Positions 25,993-35,742 are shown, numbered from the stretch's first letter. The stretch is DNA of 64,000 bases from Bin55 sp964572845 (GCA_964572845.1 CAZNFX010000008.1:1-64000); one strand, 5' to 3'. Made by a program: numbers and translations. The notes: generated from the letters alone by a model not told the origin.

Positions 25993-26676
25993 TTAGTGCC
26001 CCATGATTTGGTGCCATGTCTCCAAGTCGCGAATGGACAAGTACGAATTGCAAGTTTTAACTTCAGCGATGGTGGCATTTGGCACTGCACTATAGTTGTG
26101 TCCGGGCAGCAATAGTGTGTCGTTAGGAAGGGACTTGAGCTTCTGGAGACTGTAAAACATGTCCTCTTTGTCGGATCCTGGCAAATCAACGCGACCGCAC
26201 CCATCGATAAAAAGGGTGTCCCCAGATACTAGCATGTTGCGGATTCGGAAGCACTGCGAACCTGGCGTATGCCCGGGTGTATGAAGGAATTCAATACGCA
26301 CTGGCCCAACATCTAGAAAATCTCCAGACTCGACGGACACCATATCCGAATCCGATAAGCCTGTAACGCGTTTTACGCCGTCCGACTCGGTCTTATTCGC
26401 ATAGACCTTCACGGGCCTCTTGCCAACCAGTTCAGCAACGCCCGCGATACTTGAACCTCTCATTCCTCCCCCAACGTGGTCTGGATGGTAGTGCGTAGCA
26501 AGAGCCGCAACAAGCGTATAACCATTCGTTTCAATGCGCTCTAGAAGTGCGTCAATGTCCCAAGCTGGATCAACGATAGCAACTTCTCGCGTTTCACGGG
26601 AGCCCACGACATAGCAGAAATTTGCCATCGGGCCGATCTCAATTTGCTCAATAATCAGTTCGTCTTGGATCGACAT
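25993..26676 (-). CDS. MBL-fold metallo-hydrolase (glyoxalase II-like)
   Basis: This metallo-beta-lactamase-fold hydrolase has the zinc motif THYHPDHVGG. Downstream ligands lie in HTPGHTPGS, SGDTLF (metal Asp) and LLPGHNY. It resembles small glyoxalase II-like thioester hydrolases, but the substrate is unknown. I chose the ATG at 26676 (227 aa) because GGGAG lies 6 bases upstream; the frame is open another 51 bases. Confidence 0.9.
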   Translation of the reverse strand: MSIQDELIIEQIEIGPMANFCYVVGSRETREVAIVDPAWDIDALLERIETNGYTLVAALATHYHPDHVGGGMRGSSIAGVAELVGKRPVKVYANKTESDGVKRVTGLSDSDMVSVESGDFLDVGPVRIEFLHTPGHTPGSQCFRIRNMLVSGDTLFIDGCGRVDLPGSDKEDMFYSLQKLKSLPNDTLLLPGHNYSAVPNATIAEVKTCNSYLSIRDLETWHQIMGH

Positions 26677-26837
26677 GGAAGTCTCCCGTGTTCCAAGTTT
26701 AGGACGAGAAGTAGCAATCACACTCAAATGCTACCAGTGTCTGCCCTAAATCCTTGAAAGCCGTCATCTCAATGGCAATCTTGTTGTACATTCTTAGATG
26801 TCGTGTAATTTGTAGCTCTCGAGCTTGTAGAACGCCA

Positions 26838-27683
26838 ATGTTCGAATTCAGCATTTTTGGTCATCCCCTGGCTGGTACTCCTATGGGCACCGCGCTGGAC
26901 CTCTGTATTGTTCTTGCAGCCACTATATGGATTTTGTCTGTAATTACCCGCGAGTACTCATGGATCGATCGCAGCTGGTCTATCTGCCCTTTGCTCTACT
27001 GTCTGGTAGTAGCAGCATCGGTCAGCTTTCAATCGCCTCGTGTAGCCCTCATGACAACACTCGTCGCTCTTTGGTCAATACGCCTGACCTTCAACTTTGC
27101 GCGGAAGGGAGGATACTGGCGCGGTGGGGAAGATTACCGTTGGGCAGTCGTTAAGGAGCGAACGGGTCCAATTGGATTTCAAGTGCTCAACATCACCTTT
27201 GTTGCACCTGGGCAAATGCTTGTGATTTGGTTGTTCACGTCACCTATTCACCTGGCTTGGCTGTACCCGGAAGTCCCTTTGGGCATTTTGGATCTCATTG
27301 CAGTCTCGTTGTTCTTGGTGTTTCTAGCCGGGGAATCAGTTGCTGACGAGCAGATGTGGAAATTCCAGAAAGAGAAAAAGAAACGGATTGCCGCCGGCGA
27401 AACACCCAATGAAGAGTTTTTAACACAAGGCTTATACCAGTATTGCCGGCATCCAAACTACTTGTGTGAGATTGCATTGTGGTACTCGTTTTATCTGTTC
27501 GGCGTTGCAGCATCAGGAGCGTGGTTGCATTGGACCGGTTTGGGTTGCATTGCATTGAGTTTGATCTTCGCAGGCTCCATCCCATTGACGGAATCGATTT
27601 CTGCATCGAAGTATCCCGAATATGCCAATTACCAGAAATCTACGCCGATGCTCTTTCCTTTAACAAAGTTCAAACAGTACTAG
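26838..27683 (+). CDS. DUF1295 integral membrane protein (steroid 5-alpha reductase-like)
   Basis: The protein has about seven transmembrane segments and the DUF1295 hallmarks: WSIRLTFNFARKGGYWRGGEDYRW, then LTQGLYQYCRHPNYLCEIALWYSF and a final PLTES plus KYPEYANYQ. The HPNY stretch is shared with isoprenylcysteine methyltransferases and steroid reductases, suggesting an NAD(P)H- or SAM-binding membrane enzyme. I chose the ATG at 26838 (281 aa); the frame is open 84 bases further, but that extension looks non-conserved. Confidence 0.88.
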   Translation: MFEFSIFGHPLAGTPMGTALDLCIVLAATIWILSVITREYSWIDRSWSICPLLYCLVVAASVSFQSPRVALMTTLVALWSIRLTFNFARKGGYWRGGEDYRWAVVKERTGPIGFQVLNITFVAPGQMLVIWLFTSPIHLAWLYPEVPLGILDLIAVSLFLVFLAGESVADEQMWKFQKEKKKRIAAGETPNEEFLTQGLYQYCRHPNYLCEIALWYSFYLFGVAASGAWLHWTGLGCIALSLIFAGSIPLTESISASKYPEYANYQKSTPMLFPLTKFKQY

Positions 27684-27866
27684 GAAAGCAACTCGCGTCA
27701 GAAAGCCCAGCAAGTAGACTGCTGCCATTGCCACAGGCTCTTTGACCACATCTCTGATGCGGAAAGACATACGCACAAAGCCTGTAACATTTGGCATGCG
27801 ACCGCTTCGCCGCGCACAGATGCGCAACCGACCCAATTCAAGACAGCTGCCCGAGGAAATACGCGA

Positions 27867-29066
27867 ATGCCAGCACTAGATGGACTTCGAATACTCGACA
27901 TGACCCAATACGAAGCCGGGACCTCATGCACTCAAGCCCTCGCCTGGCTTGGAGCGGATGTCGTAAAGATCGAAGCTCCCGGGCACGGCGATCCTGGACG
28001 AGCTGTCGGACTTACGTCAGAACAGTCCTATTCTGTCTATTTTTGCAATTGGAATGCCAACAAACGTTCCGTCGTGTTGAATCTTCAACGTGAAGAAGGT
28101 CGGCAGATCTTCCTCGAGTTAGTTCCCAAATTTGATGTCTTCGTTGAGAACTACGGACCGGGTGTGATCGAAAAGCTACAGATTGACTATGACACCCTAA
28201 ACGCCCTAAATCCAGGCTTGATCTACGCACGCCTCAAGGGCTTCGGTTTGAGCGGCCCCTACTCAAACTACAAGTGCTATGACATGGTCGCTCAAGCAGC
28301 CGCCGGAGCGATTTCCGTTACCGGAGAACCGGATGGCCCACCGATCGTTCCAGGTCCAACAACTGGGGATTCAGGAACCGGCGTTCAGCTAGCCATGTCC
28401 ATCCTCGCTGCTTACATCCAACGAGAACGCACCGGCAAAGGGCAATTCATAGAAGTGTCCATGCAGGAGGCTATGACCTATTTCATGAGGACGCGAATTG
28501 CAACCGGTTCCAAGTGGGGAACACGAGCAGCTTGGCGAACTGGCAATATTCATGGACTTCCCCCTGTGAATATGTACCCCTGCACGCCATTCGAGCAAAA
28601 CGACTGGATCTACATCATGCCCATTACTTCAGGGCACTGGGATGCCTTGTGCGCCGCAATAGATCGCACCGACCTTCTTGTCGATGAGCGATTTGCCGAC
28701 ATCCCTGCTAGAAGAAACCACAAAGACGAACTTTATGAAATAGTTTGCGAATGGACCTCAAAGCGATCGAAACATGAGGCCATGCACGTTCTTGGCGAGG
28801 CAGGTGTTCCCTGCTCGGCCGTATTGGATACCAAGGAACTACATGATGATCCACATTTGACCGGACGAGACTTCGTGAAATTGATTGAACATCCCGGCTA
28901 TGGAAGCGTCCCTCTTCTCGGCTTTGCCCCACGAATGTCAGAGTCGGAAGTGGAACTGCAAGCTGCTCCCCTGCTCGGTCAGCACACCAAAGAAGTCTTA
29001 ATGGACGACCTTGGCATCGACGAACGCAATATCGATGAACTGAAAGGCGATGGGATTATTGAGTAG
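27867..29066 (+). CDS. Family III CoA-transferase (CaiB/BaiF)
   Basis: Family III CoA-transferases move CoA between carboxylic acids. The N-terminal LDGLRILDMTQYEAG, GADVVKIEAPGHGDPGR and NANKRSVVLNL are typical. The segment PTTGDSGTGVQLAMSILAAY carries the probable catalytic Asp (GDSGTG). The length of 399 residues is normal. It is the first of three such genes within 6 kb, with an enoyl-CoA hydratase between, implying an acyl-CoA catabolic route. The substrate is unknown. Confidence 0.93.
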   Translation: MPALDGLRILDMTQYEAGTSCTQALAWLGADVVKIEAPGHGDPGRAVGLTSEQSYSVYFCNWNANKRSVVLNLQREEGRQIFLELVPKFDVFVENYGPGVIEKLQIDYDTLNALNPGLIYARLKGFGLSGPYSNYKCYDMVAQAAAGAISVTGEPDGPPIVPGPTTGDSGTGVQLAMSILAAYIQRERTGKGQFIEVSMQEAMTYFMRTRIATGSKWGTRAAWRTGNIHGLPPVNMYPCTPFEQNDWIYIMPITSGHWDALCAAIDRTDLLVDERFADIPARRNHKDELYEIVCEWTSKRSKHEAMHVLGEAGVPCSAVLDTKELHDDPHLTGRDFVKLIEHPGYGSVPLLGFAPRMSESEVELQAAPLLGQHTKEVLMDDLGIDERNIDELKGDGIIE

Positions 29067-29118
29067 TTGTTCAATGCACCTGTTAGATGTACTCGCCGTC
29101 CGAACGTCGCGTTCAATC

Positions 29119-30468
29119 TCAGGTTGACTCGTAGACCACGTTACCCGCGACGATAGTCAATCGAACGCAACCCTTCGATAGTTTCTCGCTCGCGCCGACC
29201 CAAGGTTGGTTCAACAAGCACAAGTCGGCAAGTTCGCCAGCTGACACTGATCGAGAGGGCCCACCAGGAGCTTCAGGTCTGGTGGTAAACAGTGCGAGTG
29301 CACGGTCCGGATTGATGGCTTCGGACTTGCCAATAGTCCTACCACCATATGTAATCCTTGAAACAGCCGCATCCATGGCCAACCAAGGATCAAAGGATCC
29401 AAACGGCGCATCAGTTCCGCCGCCCACATCCAATCCGGCATCTATCAGGCTACGCAACCGAAACAGGGACGCAAGCTCCTCCTCAGCCAGGGATTGAACG
29501 TACTGGTCACCGCGATCAAGGATGAAATTCGGTTGAGTAACTACGGTCAAGTCCAAACTGCGTAGCATGTCCAAAGTGTCGTCTTCCACAACAAATGCGT
29601 GTTCAATGCGGTCGCCAGGTATGGTGCCAACGGTTTGCAATGCGGACAGGGCAAAAACCAATTCGGTGCGAGAGACACAATGGATTGCGACTGGTCGAGC
29701 GTTCTCGTGAGCTGCGGCAATGCGCCTCTCGAAGCTCGCAATGGGCGGCAGATCGTAGTCATCAATGAGTAGTTTGAGCGGACCTAGGTTCAATTGCTCG
29801 TTGCCCATCAGAAACACCCGGATCCGGTTGCCTAGCAGGTCTCGGAACAAGCGGCGTGTCTCTTCGTCATTGAATGGCGTTGCGTCAGTAATTCCAGTGA
29901 CCCCCATCGACACGAGATGGTCGCAAACCGCTGAAACATCGTTCTGCAGAGAGCCCTGCGAGGGAAACAGTTCCCTTAGTGTATCGTCCAGGCGATACAT
30001 TTGACCATCACCTTCAGCGTCCAAACCCAGTTCAATGAGAGCTTGCGTATTGAGAATCCAAAGTCTTCCGGACCTATGTTGAATCCTGACTGGACGGCCT
30101 CGGCACACAGGGTCCAATTTCCTTCGATCTAGATCTCCGGCAACTGACTCGTGGTATCCAACGCCTCTTATCCACCCGTCTCCACTGACAGACTCCAACG
30201 CAGCCACGAATTCATCGACGTTGTTTACTTCTGGTGGACCGCACTTGACGGAAGAAAACTGCGCTGCTAGCGAGAGAAGGTGCATGTGATGATCGTGCAA
30301 GCCTGGAATCAAGGCGCATTCATTCGCTGGGATTACGCAATCTTGAGACGATGGCTCAAGCTTGGGCGCCACTTCAACGATTACGTCGCCACTGCACCGA
30401 ACATCTGCAATTGCGCCGGAAGCAATCTCAGCATTTTGAATGAGCAAATTGCCCAAGTTCTCTTGCAT
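29119..30468 (-). CDS. Amidohydrolase family 3 protein
   Basis: This metal-dependent hydrolase of the amidohydrolase superfamily has HDHHMHL as its first metal motif, preceded by CALIPGL. Later come the conserved AIHCVSRTEL and IEHAFVVE histidines and the GGTDAPFGSFDPWLAMDAAVSR metal-Asp region. Relatives hydrolyse C-N bonds of urea- or amide-type compounds. I chose the ATG at 30468 (449 aa); a TTG 51 bases earlier is possible. It is divergent from the hydratase gene and probably participates in the same local catabolic set. Confidence 0.88.
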   Translation of the reverse strand: MQENLGNLLIQNAEIASGAIADVRCSGDVIVEVAPKLEPSSQDCVIPANECALIPGLHDHHMHLLSLAAQFSSVKCGPPEVNNVDEFVAALESVSGDGWIRGVGYHESVAGDLDRRKLDPVCRGRPVRIQHRSGRLWILNTQALIELGLDAEGDGQMYRLDDTLRELFPSQGSLQNDVSAVCDHLVSMGVTGITDATPFNDEETRRLFRDLLGNRIRVFLMGNEQLNLGPLKLLIDDYDLPPIASFERRIAAAHENARPVAIHCVSRTELVFALSALQTVGTIPGDRIEHAFVVEDDTLDMLRSLDLTVVTQPNFILDRGDQYVQSLAEEELASLFRLRSLIDAGLDVGGGTDAPFGSFDPWLAMDAAVSRITYGGRTIGKSEAINPDRALALFTTRPEAPGGPSRSVSAGELADLCLLNQPWVGASEKLSKGCVRLTIVAGNVVYEST

Positions 30469-30571
30469 TTTCACACTGACTTCTCGATTGGGAAGGACTC
30501 CTAGCCAGTCGTTCTTCAACTATTATGCAAGCAAGAAATCAGCAGTTTCAGCAGACTTCAACGCAACGACC

Positions 30572-31531
30572 GTGCGCAAATCCTCGTCAACTTTATCGAG
30601 TCTTCAAAGGAATCCGGCGACAATAGAGGAACTTTGCATCTTTAGCGACGTGTCGCACCTCGTGATCGATGCTACTGAACCTATAGAAACGTGGTCTCGG
30701 CTTCCTGCATGTCCAGTAATTGCAATTGGTGACACAGAGAACTCGCTCTCCATTGCTGACGTTGTTGTGGCCGATGAAGAGGAGCTGGAAGAGATTGCGC
30801 ACGCAATATCGGAACGACCAATCGCCTCAGCGATGTTCGTTCAGCTGCTCCGGCACAATGAGACGTGTTCGATTGAACACGCTCTATATGCAGAATCGCT
30901 AACGTTCTCCACGCTTCAACATGGTGGCGAATTTCTTACTTGGCTAAGTAGTCGAAACAGTCCGCCCGTGGAGGCCCCCTCATCTGTCCCAACAGTGCTG
31001 ATCGCTCGACATGAAGACGTACTTGAACTGACGCTGAATCGCCCCAAAAAGCACAATGCGTGGTCCTCCTCGATGCGGGATGGACTGTGCGAAGGTCTGG
31101 TTGTCGCTTTAGAGGATGCTTCCATTGACCGCGTGCTACTAAGGGGAAACGGTCCGTCATTCTGCTCTGGCGGAGACCTTAACGAGTTTGGGATGGCGCG
31201 CGATGCTGGTATTGCACACGTTTCTCGGACTGTACGGAATGCCGGCAGACTGATTGAAGCAATGCGCGACAAGGTGACAGTTCGTGTGCACGGTTCCTGC
31301 ATAGGAGCAGGAATCGAAGTCCCTGCTTTTGCGTCCGAAATAATTTCATCTCCGGATGCCCAATTCCAGCTTCCCGAAGTCAGAATGGGTCTCGTGCCTG
31401 GCGCGGGAGGAACAGCAAGCCTGCTCCGCCGTATAGGCAAGCATCGATTGGCATGGATGGGTTTGACGGGAAAGCGCGTTTCCGCAAATTGCGCTCTTGA
31501 ATGGGGACTAATTGACGAAATCGCTACCTAG
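30572..31531 (+). CDS. Enoyl-CoA hydratase/isomerase with an extra N-terminal domain
   Basis: The C-terminal ~200 residues form a crotonase domain: LTLNRPKKHNAWS, the oxyanion-hole segment GPSFCSGGDLNEFG, VHGSCIGAGIE and the catalytic region VRMGLVPGAGGT. About 120 N-terminal residues precede it (SHLVIDATEP, CPVIAIGD, EELEEIAHAI, SLTFSTLQHGGEFL), matching an uncommon domain pairing I recall from actinobacterial hydratases. The frame is open from 30440 but has no ATG; I chose the GTG at 30572 (319 aa). It is followed by two CoA-transferases, supporting an acyl-CoA pathway. Confidence 0.85.
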   Translation: MRKSSSTLSSLQRNPATIEELCIFSDVSHLVIDATEPIETWSRLPACPVIAIGDTENSLSIADVVVADEEELEEIAHAISERPIASAMFVQLLRHNETCSIEHALYAESLTFSTLQHGGEFLTWLSSRNSPPVEAPSSVPTVLIARHEDVLELTLNRPKKHNAWSSSMRDGLCEGLVVALEDASIDRVLLRGNGPSFCSGGDLNEFGMARDAGIAHVSRTVRNAGRLIEAMRDKVTVRVHGSCIGAGIEVPAFASEIISSPDAQFQLPEVRMGLVPGAGGTASLLRRIGKHRLAWMGLTGKRVSANCALEWGLIDEIAT

Positions 31532-31673
31532 TACGCTAGATAGGGTCATCGATTACCCAAAACTCAATCGATATCTGCGTTATTCCACCTCGAGGTATCA
31601 AACGGACGATGAACAGCTCTTGGACGTACTCGATTGTGGAAGGAAACGATTCGATAGTCTATTGGCGCGCTAG
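31512..31673 (+). CDS. Possible small protein, 53 aa
   Basis: A short frame starts at a TTG inside the end of the hydratase gene, with GGGGA just upstream, and runs to a TAG 27 bases before the CoA-transferase start. The predicted peptide is polar with a coding-like mix (LDRVIDYPKLNRYLRYST, DDEQLLDVLDCGRKRFDSLLAR). It has no domain I recognise. It could also be the leftover C-terminus of a frameshifted neighbour. Confidence 0.3.
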   Translation: MTKSLPSTLDRVIDYPKLNRYLRYSTSRYQTDDEQLLDVLDCGRKRFDSLLAR

Positions 31674-31699
31674 CAAGTAACTCGTTTCTACACCAAGAA

Positions 31700-32716
31700 A
31701 TGGACAGAATAGTGGAAATCGGGGGGTATGCGGCCGGCTATTGCGGTCGACTCTTCGCTCAAACAGGACACAAGGTTGCCCGGGTGGAGACCGGAGTTCA
31801 AGATCCCGCGTATGTCTCGCAGGATGCAATGAGTGCATTTCTACATGCCGGCAAACAAATCGTCGCAACAAACAGTGTGACACTGGTTGGGCAGTTGGTC
31901 GAGAAAGCCGACATTGTGGTAGTCGACGCAGATTGTGCAGATGCTATCGACGATTGGCGCTTCGATGAGTGGCAAAGTACCGTCAAAGTCGCTATTACTC
32001 CGTTTGGTCGAACTGGGCCGCAACGCAATCGGCAAGCAACCCCCTCAACACTTCTTGCGATGGGAGGCTTCACGTTCCTAATGGGCGATCCCGATCGGGA
32101 ACCACTCACGTTGCCAGGCCATTTTGTGGAATTTCAGGCAGGGGCATTTGCTTTTTCGGCAGCTCAGGCCTGTCGGCTTGGGTCAATGTCAAATTCAATC
32201 GACATCAGCAAGTTGGAAGTAGTCATGGCGCTAAGTCAATTCACGACTGTGATGTGGCACTGCGCAAACATCGTTCGTTCAAGACACGGGAATGACTTTT
32301 GGTCCGTCGTGCCAACAAACATGTTCAGGTGCAAGGATGGCTGGGTCTACATCAATATCGTTCCAGGATTTTGGGATCCTTTTGTTGCGTTTCTCGACTT
32401 GCCAGAGCTAGTGCTCGATGAGCGTTTCATCACAAACACTCGCAGAATGCGCAATCGTGAAGCGCTGCACGAAGTAACACAGCGTGTACTTTGTAGCCTT
32501 ACTCGAGACGAGGCCCAAATGCGGGCTGTGGAGTGTCGTATACCTCTGGGATCGATTCTTACGTTCGAAGAGGTGCTCGATGATGAGCACCTTGCCGCGA
32601 GGGAAATGTGGTCGGAATGCCTGCTTGAAGGTGAGAAGGCTTTGAAAGTGCCTCGCATTCCCTGGCTAATTCACGACTTCTCTCCCACAGACGACATGTC
32701 CGAAGGCGACAGTTGA
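31700..32716 (+). CDS. Short family III CoA-transferase homologue, probable catalytic Asp missing
   Basis: The 338-residue protein keeps the CoA-transferase fold: VEIGGYAAGYCGRLFAQTGHKVARVE, AITPFGRTGP, LAMGGFTFLMGDPDREP and a normal C-terminal half with VPTNMFRCKDGWVYINI. The place where family III enzymes carry the catalytic Asp reads GHFVEFQAGAF, so Glu or nothing replaces it. It may be an inactive partner of the next gene, or it may use a different residue. It ends 1 bp before the next CoA-transferase. Confidence 0.83.
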   Translation: MDRIVEIGGYAAGYCGRLFAQTGHKVARVETGVQDPAYVSQDAMSAFLHAGKQIVATNSVTLVGQLVEKADIVVVDADCADAIDDWRFDEWQSTVKVAITPFGRTGPQRNRQATPSTLLAMGGFTFLMGDPDREPLTLPGHFVEFQAGAFAFSAAQACRLGSMSNSIDISKLEVVMALSQFTTVMWHCANIVRSRHGNDFWSVVPTNMFRCKDGWVYINIVPGFWDPFVAFLDLPELVLDERFITNTRRMRNREALHEVTQRVLCSLTRDEAQMRAVECRIPLGSILTFEEVLDDEHLAAREMWSECLLEGEKALKVPRIPWLIHDFSPTDDMSEGDS

Positions 32717-32717
32717 A

Positions 32718-33941
32718 ATGGTCGCCGGACCTCTGAACAACGTACGCATTCTCGATCTGACTCATGTATGGGCGGGACCGTTGGCTACGCGAATCTTGGC
32801 AGATTTGGGAGCCGAGGTTGTTAAAGTAGAAGCGCCAATGAGCCGTGGACCAAACGTCTATCCCGGTATGCCAATCGCAGGATTCATCGGAGGACATGGC
32901 GGGAACGAACCCTACAACAAGAACGCAGCGTTCGTGAAATTGCAAAGAAACAAGAAAAGCGTCGCCATTGATTTGAAGAGCGATATGGGACGAAGGACAT
33001 TCTTGAATCTCGTCGCGGTAGCCGACGTTGTAATTGAGAACTTCAGCGCAAGGGCAATGTCAGGACTTGGATTGGACTACAAGCGCCTTCGCAAAGCGAA
33101 TCCAAGAATCATTCATGTCGCCATGCCAGGATTCGGATTGACCGGCCCCTATAGGGACCGAGTAGCTTTTGGACCTACAGTTGAACCCATGTCGGGATTA
33201 ACGCATGTCATGGGCTATTCCCATAGCGAGCCACGATCAACTGCCATAGCATTGCCCGACCCAATTGCGGCAGTGCATTCTGTCTGCGCTGTCCTTGCGT
33301 CTCTACGACAACGAGACGAGACAGGCGAGGGATCTCTCGTTGAATTGTCGTTGCATGAATCGGCTGTATCGTCCAATGGCGCATGGTTGGTGGATCATCA
33401 GTTGGGAGCCGAACTTGCACGAGCAGGAAACGCACACCCAGCAATGGCACCCCATGGTATTTATAGGTGCCGCGGCGAAGACCAATGGGTTGTAATTGCC
33501 TGTCGCAACGATGACGATTGGAGGGCACTTTGTGATTGCATTGACCTACTGGACGATAGCGGATTGAGCTTACCTGAGCGCCAAGAGAAACGTCAAGAAA
33601 TCGACCAAAATATCGAGAATTGGACGTTGCTTCACGACCATGGCGATGTCGAAAAAAGACTGCAGGACAGGAATGTGCCTGTGGGCCACGTTCGCAGGAC
33701 ACCGGACATGCTCGCTGACGAGCAAGTTCAAGCGCGGGGGTTCTTTGTTCCATTAGAAGAACGAACTCCCATGCCCGGTAATCCCATTAAGATGCAAGGC
33801 ATTACCTCACACGACTGGACTCCATGTCCTCGACTGGGGAACGACAATAGGAAAGTGCTTTCTGAGTGGTTGGGCATGTCAGAAGAGCAAGTCAGAAGCT
33901 TGTATGAGGAACGGACAATTTTCGACCACCCTCCACGGTGA
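32718..33941 (+). CDS. Family III CoA-transferase (CaiB/BaiF)
   Basis: This 407-residue protein has the typical LNNVRILDLTHVWAGP opening, LGAEVVKVEAPMSRGP, LQRNKKSVAIDLKS and the catalytic-Asp region ALPDPIAAVHSVCAVLASL. Family members move CoA between acids such as carnitine, bile acids or oxalate; the substrate is unknown. With the shorter homologue immediately before it, the pair may be a heteromeric transferase. Confidence 0.93.
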   Translation: MVAGPLNNVRILDLTHVWAGPLATRILADLGAEVVKVEAPMSRGPNVYPGMPIAGFIGGHGGNEPYNKNAAFVKLQRNKKSVAIDLKSDMGRRTFLNLVAVADVVIENFSARAMSGLGLDYKRLRKANPRIIHVAMPGFGLTGPYRDRVAFGPTVEPMSGLTHVMGYSHSEPRSTAIALPDPIAAVHSVCAVLASLRQRDETGEGSLVELSLHESAVSSNGAWLVDHQLGAELARAGNAHPAMAPHGIYRCRGEDQWVVIACRNDDDWRALCDCIDLLDDSGLSLPERQEKRQEIDQNIENWTLLHDHGDVEKRLQDRNVPVGHVRRTPDMLADEQVQARGFFVPLEERTPMPGNPIKMQGITSHDWTPCPRLGNDNRKVLSEWLGMSEEQVRSLYEERTIFDHPPR

Positions 33942-33989
33942 CAATCAGACACTGATCTACTTCAATGCCATCACGATGCGGAGCACAAC

Positions 33990-35699
33990 ATGAAGAAGAC
34001 TGCAAGAATATTCCAACCACATTTGATCGCTACAACTCTGCTCCTCTATTGTGGGCTTTCTGACTTACAAGCGGAGGAAAACAAGGAAGGGATAGGCACC
34101 TACATGCAGATTTCCGACGACAGCTATGATTGGACGATTTCCTCAGATCGTATGATTGAGGACTTCCGCTTCATCGTTGTGCGCCTCACTTCGCAGTCCT
34201 GGCTGACACTAGAGCAGGTCGATCGAGTCGAGTGGCAGCATTGGATGGAGTTGTACATTCCAGACGAACTCGCGTCCAACGTTGCATTTCTCTTCATTAC
34301 TGGAGGCAGCAACGCTTCAGGCACTCCGAGCCAACCGGATTCCACTCTGATGCAGATTGCACAAACAACTGGAAATGTGGTGGTAAAACTAGCTCAGGTT
34401 CCCAATCAGCCGCTAACGTTCATGAAGGATGGTCAAGGACGTACTGAGGACGACTTGATCGCATTTTCTTGGGTGCAGTTCCTCAAGACAAAAGAAACGC
34501 AGTGGATTGCTCAAAATGCAATGGTTAAGAGTGCTGTACGAGCAATGGACTCGGTAACCGAGGTATTGGCAACCGAGCGTGCCGGGCAAATCTCCGTCGA
34601 AGAGTTCGTTATCGGTGGTGGTTCAAAACGAGGATGGACAACTTGGTTGACAGCCGCTGTTGATCCCCGAGTGAAGGCAATCGTTCCTCTTGTCTTTGAC
34701 GCTCTAAACACTCGCCCATCTATGCGTCACCACTTCGAATCCTATGGATTCTGGTCAGTCTCCATTGGAGACTACGTGAACCATGGAATCATGCAAAAGC
34801 TGCAATCGGAAGAGCTGGACGAACTCATTGAATTCGTCGACCCCTACGTGTATCGCCAGAGATTGAACATGCCAAAGTTCCTTGTGAACTCGGCTGGCGA
34901 CCAATTCTTCCTTCCTGATTCATCACAGTTCTATTGGGATGGACTCTCCGCTCCAAAGTACTTGCGGTATATCCCAAACACTGATCATAGTCTTGATGGG
35001 TCTGACGCTGTAGAGAGCATTGCGGCGTTCCTAGCTCTCGCTACTCGACAGCAAGACATTCCAAACATTGAATGGACCAGAGAAGGCGCGAACAACATTG
35101 CCGTGCGAGCAACCCAAAAACCAGTTGATGCCAAGGTATGGTCTGCTCACAACGCGAATAGTCGTGACTTTAGGTTACTTCCCTCCGGCGATAGGAACGA
35201 GCTACCTAGAGGACCCACTTACTCGGAACGTTCATTGGAACCTACAACGGACAGTGGTCTCGATTTCCACGCAGTCCTAATTCCAGAGGAACATGGGTGG
35301 ACTGCATGGTTCGTTGAATTTACTTTTGACGTTGGACTCCCCGTTCCTTTAAAGCTCACTACAAATGTGCAGGTCACCCCAGACACTCTACCCTTCGCCG
35401 ACAAGGACAACACACAGGACACATATTTGACTATTCACTGCGCCGGATTGCGTGAAGACGCAGACGTTGCAAAACGTGTGCTGGAGTACCTCTCCGAATC
35501 TATCGAGAGTCAGACTCTGGACCATGTAGATCATCTCGGTCGCGACTACTACCACTGGAAACCAACCAAAGATATCCGTGTCGAAGGAACAGCGGTCTCT
35601 GGATTTCTTGAGTCCGTCGGCTATGAAGATTGTCGCTATCAGCTTGAGTCAGGAAAAGGTCCCACACTACCACCTCAGGCAGAGGAACGATCAGAGTGA
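33990..35699 (+). CDS. PhoPQ-activated pathogenicity-related (PqaA-type) secreted protein
   Basis: This exported 569-residue protein has a signal peptide over about the first 28 residues. It has the alpha/beta-hydrolase-like features of the PqaA family (PF10142): nucleophile motif GGGSKRGW with S212, an acidic residue in SAGDQFFLPDSS near 303 and the His in PNTDHSLDGSD near 331. In Salmonella pqaA is PhoPQ-regulated and linked to antimicrobial-peptide resistance. There is only 43 bp to the next gene, so it may lead the envelope operon that follows. Confidence 0.88.
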   Translation: MKKTARIFQPHLIATTLLLYCGLSDLQAEENKEGIGTYMQISDDSYDWTISSDRMIEDFRFIVVRLTSQSWLTLEQVDRVEWQHWMELYIPDELASNVAFLFITGGSNASGTPSQPDSTLMQIAQTTGNVVVKLAQVPNQPLTFMKDGQGRTEDDLIAFSWVQFLKTKETQWIAQNAMVKSAVRAMDSVTEVLATERAGQISVEEFVIGGGSKRGWTTWLTAAVDPRVKAIVPLVFDALNTRPSMRHHFESYGFWSVSIGDYVNHGIMQKLQSEELDELIEFVDPYVYRQRLNMPKFLVNSAGDQFFLPDSSQFYWDGLSAPKYLRYIPNTDHSLDGSDAVESIAAFLALATRQQDIPNIEWTREGANNIAVRATQKPVDAKVWSAHNANSRDFRLLPSGDRNELPRGPTYSERSLEPTTDSGLDFHAVLIPEEHGWTAWFVEFTFDVGLPVPLKLTTNVQVTPDTLPFADKDNTQDTYLTIHCAGLREDADVAKRVLEYLSESIESQTLDHVDHLGRDYYHWKPTKDIRVEGTAVSGFLESVGYEDCRYQLESGKGPTLPPQAEERSE

Positions 35700-35742
35700 T
35701 TAGTGCGCTGGTAGCCGAACCCCCGCAGCAATACAAAGCCGT

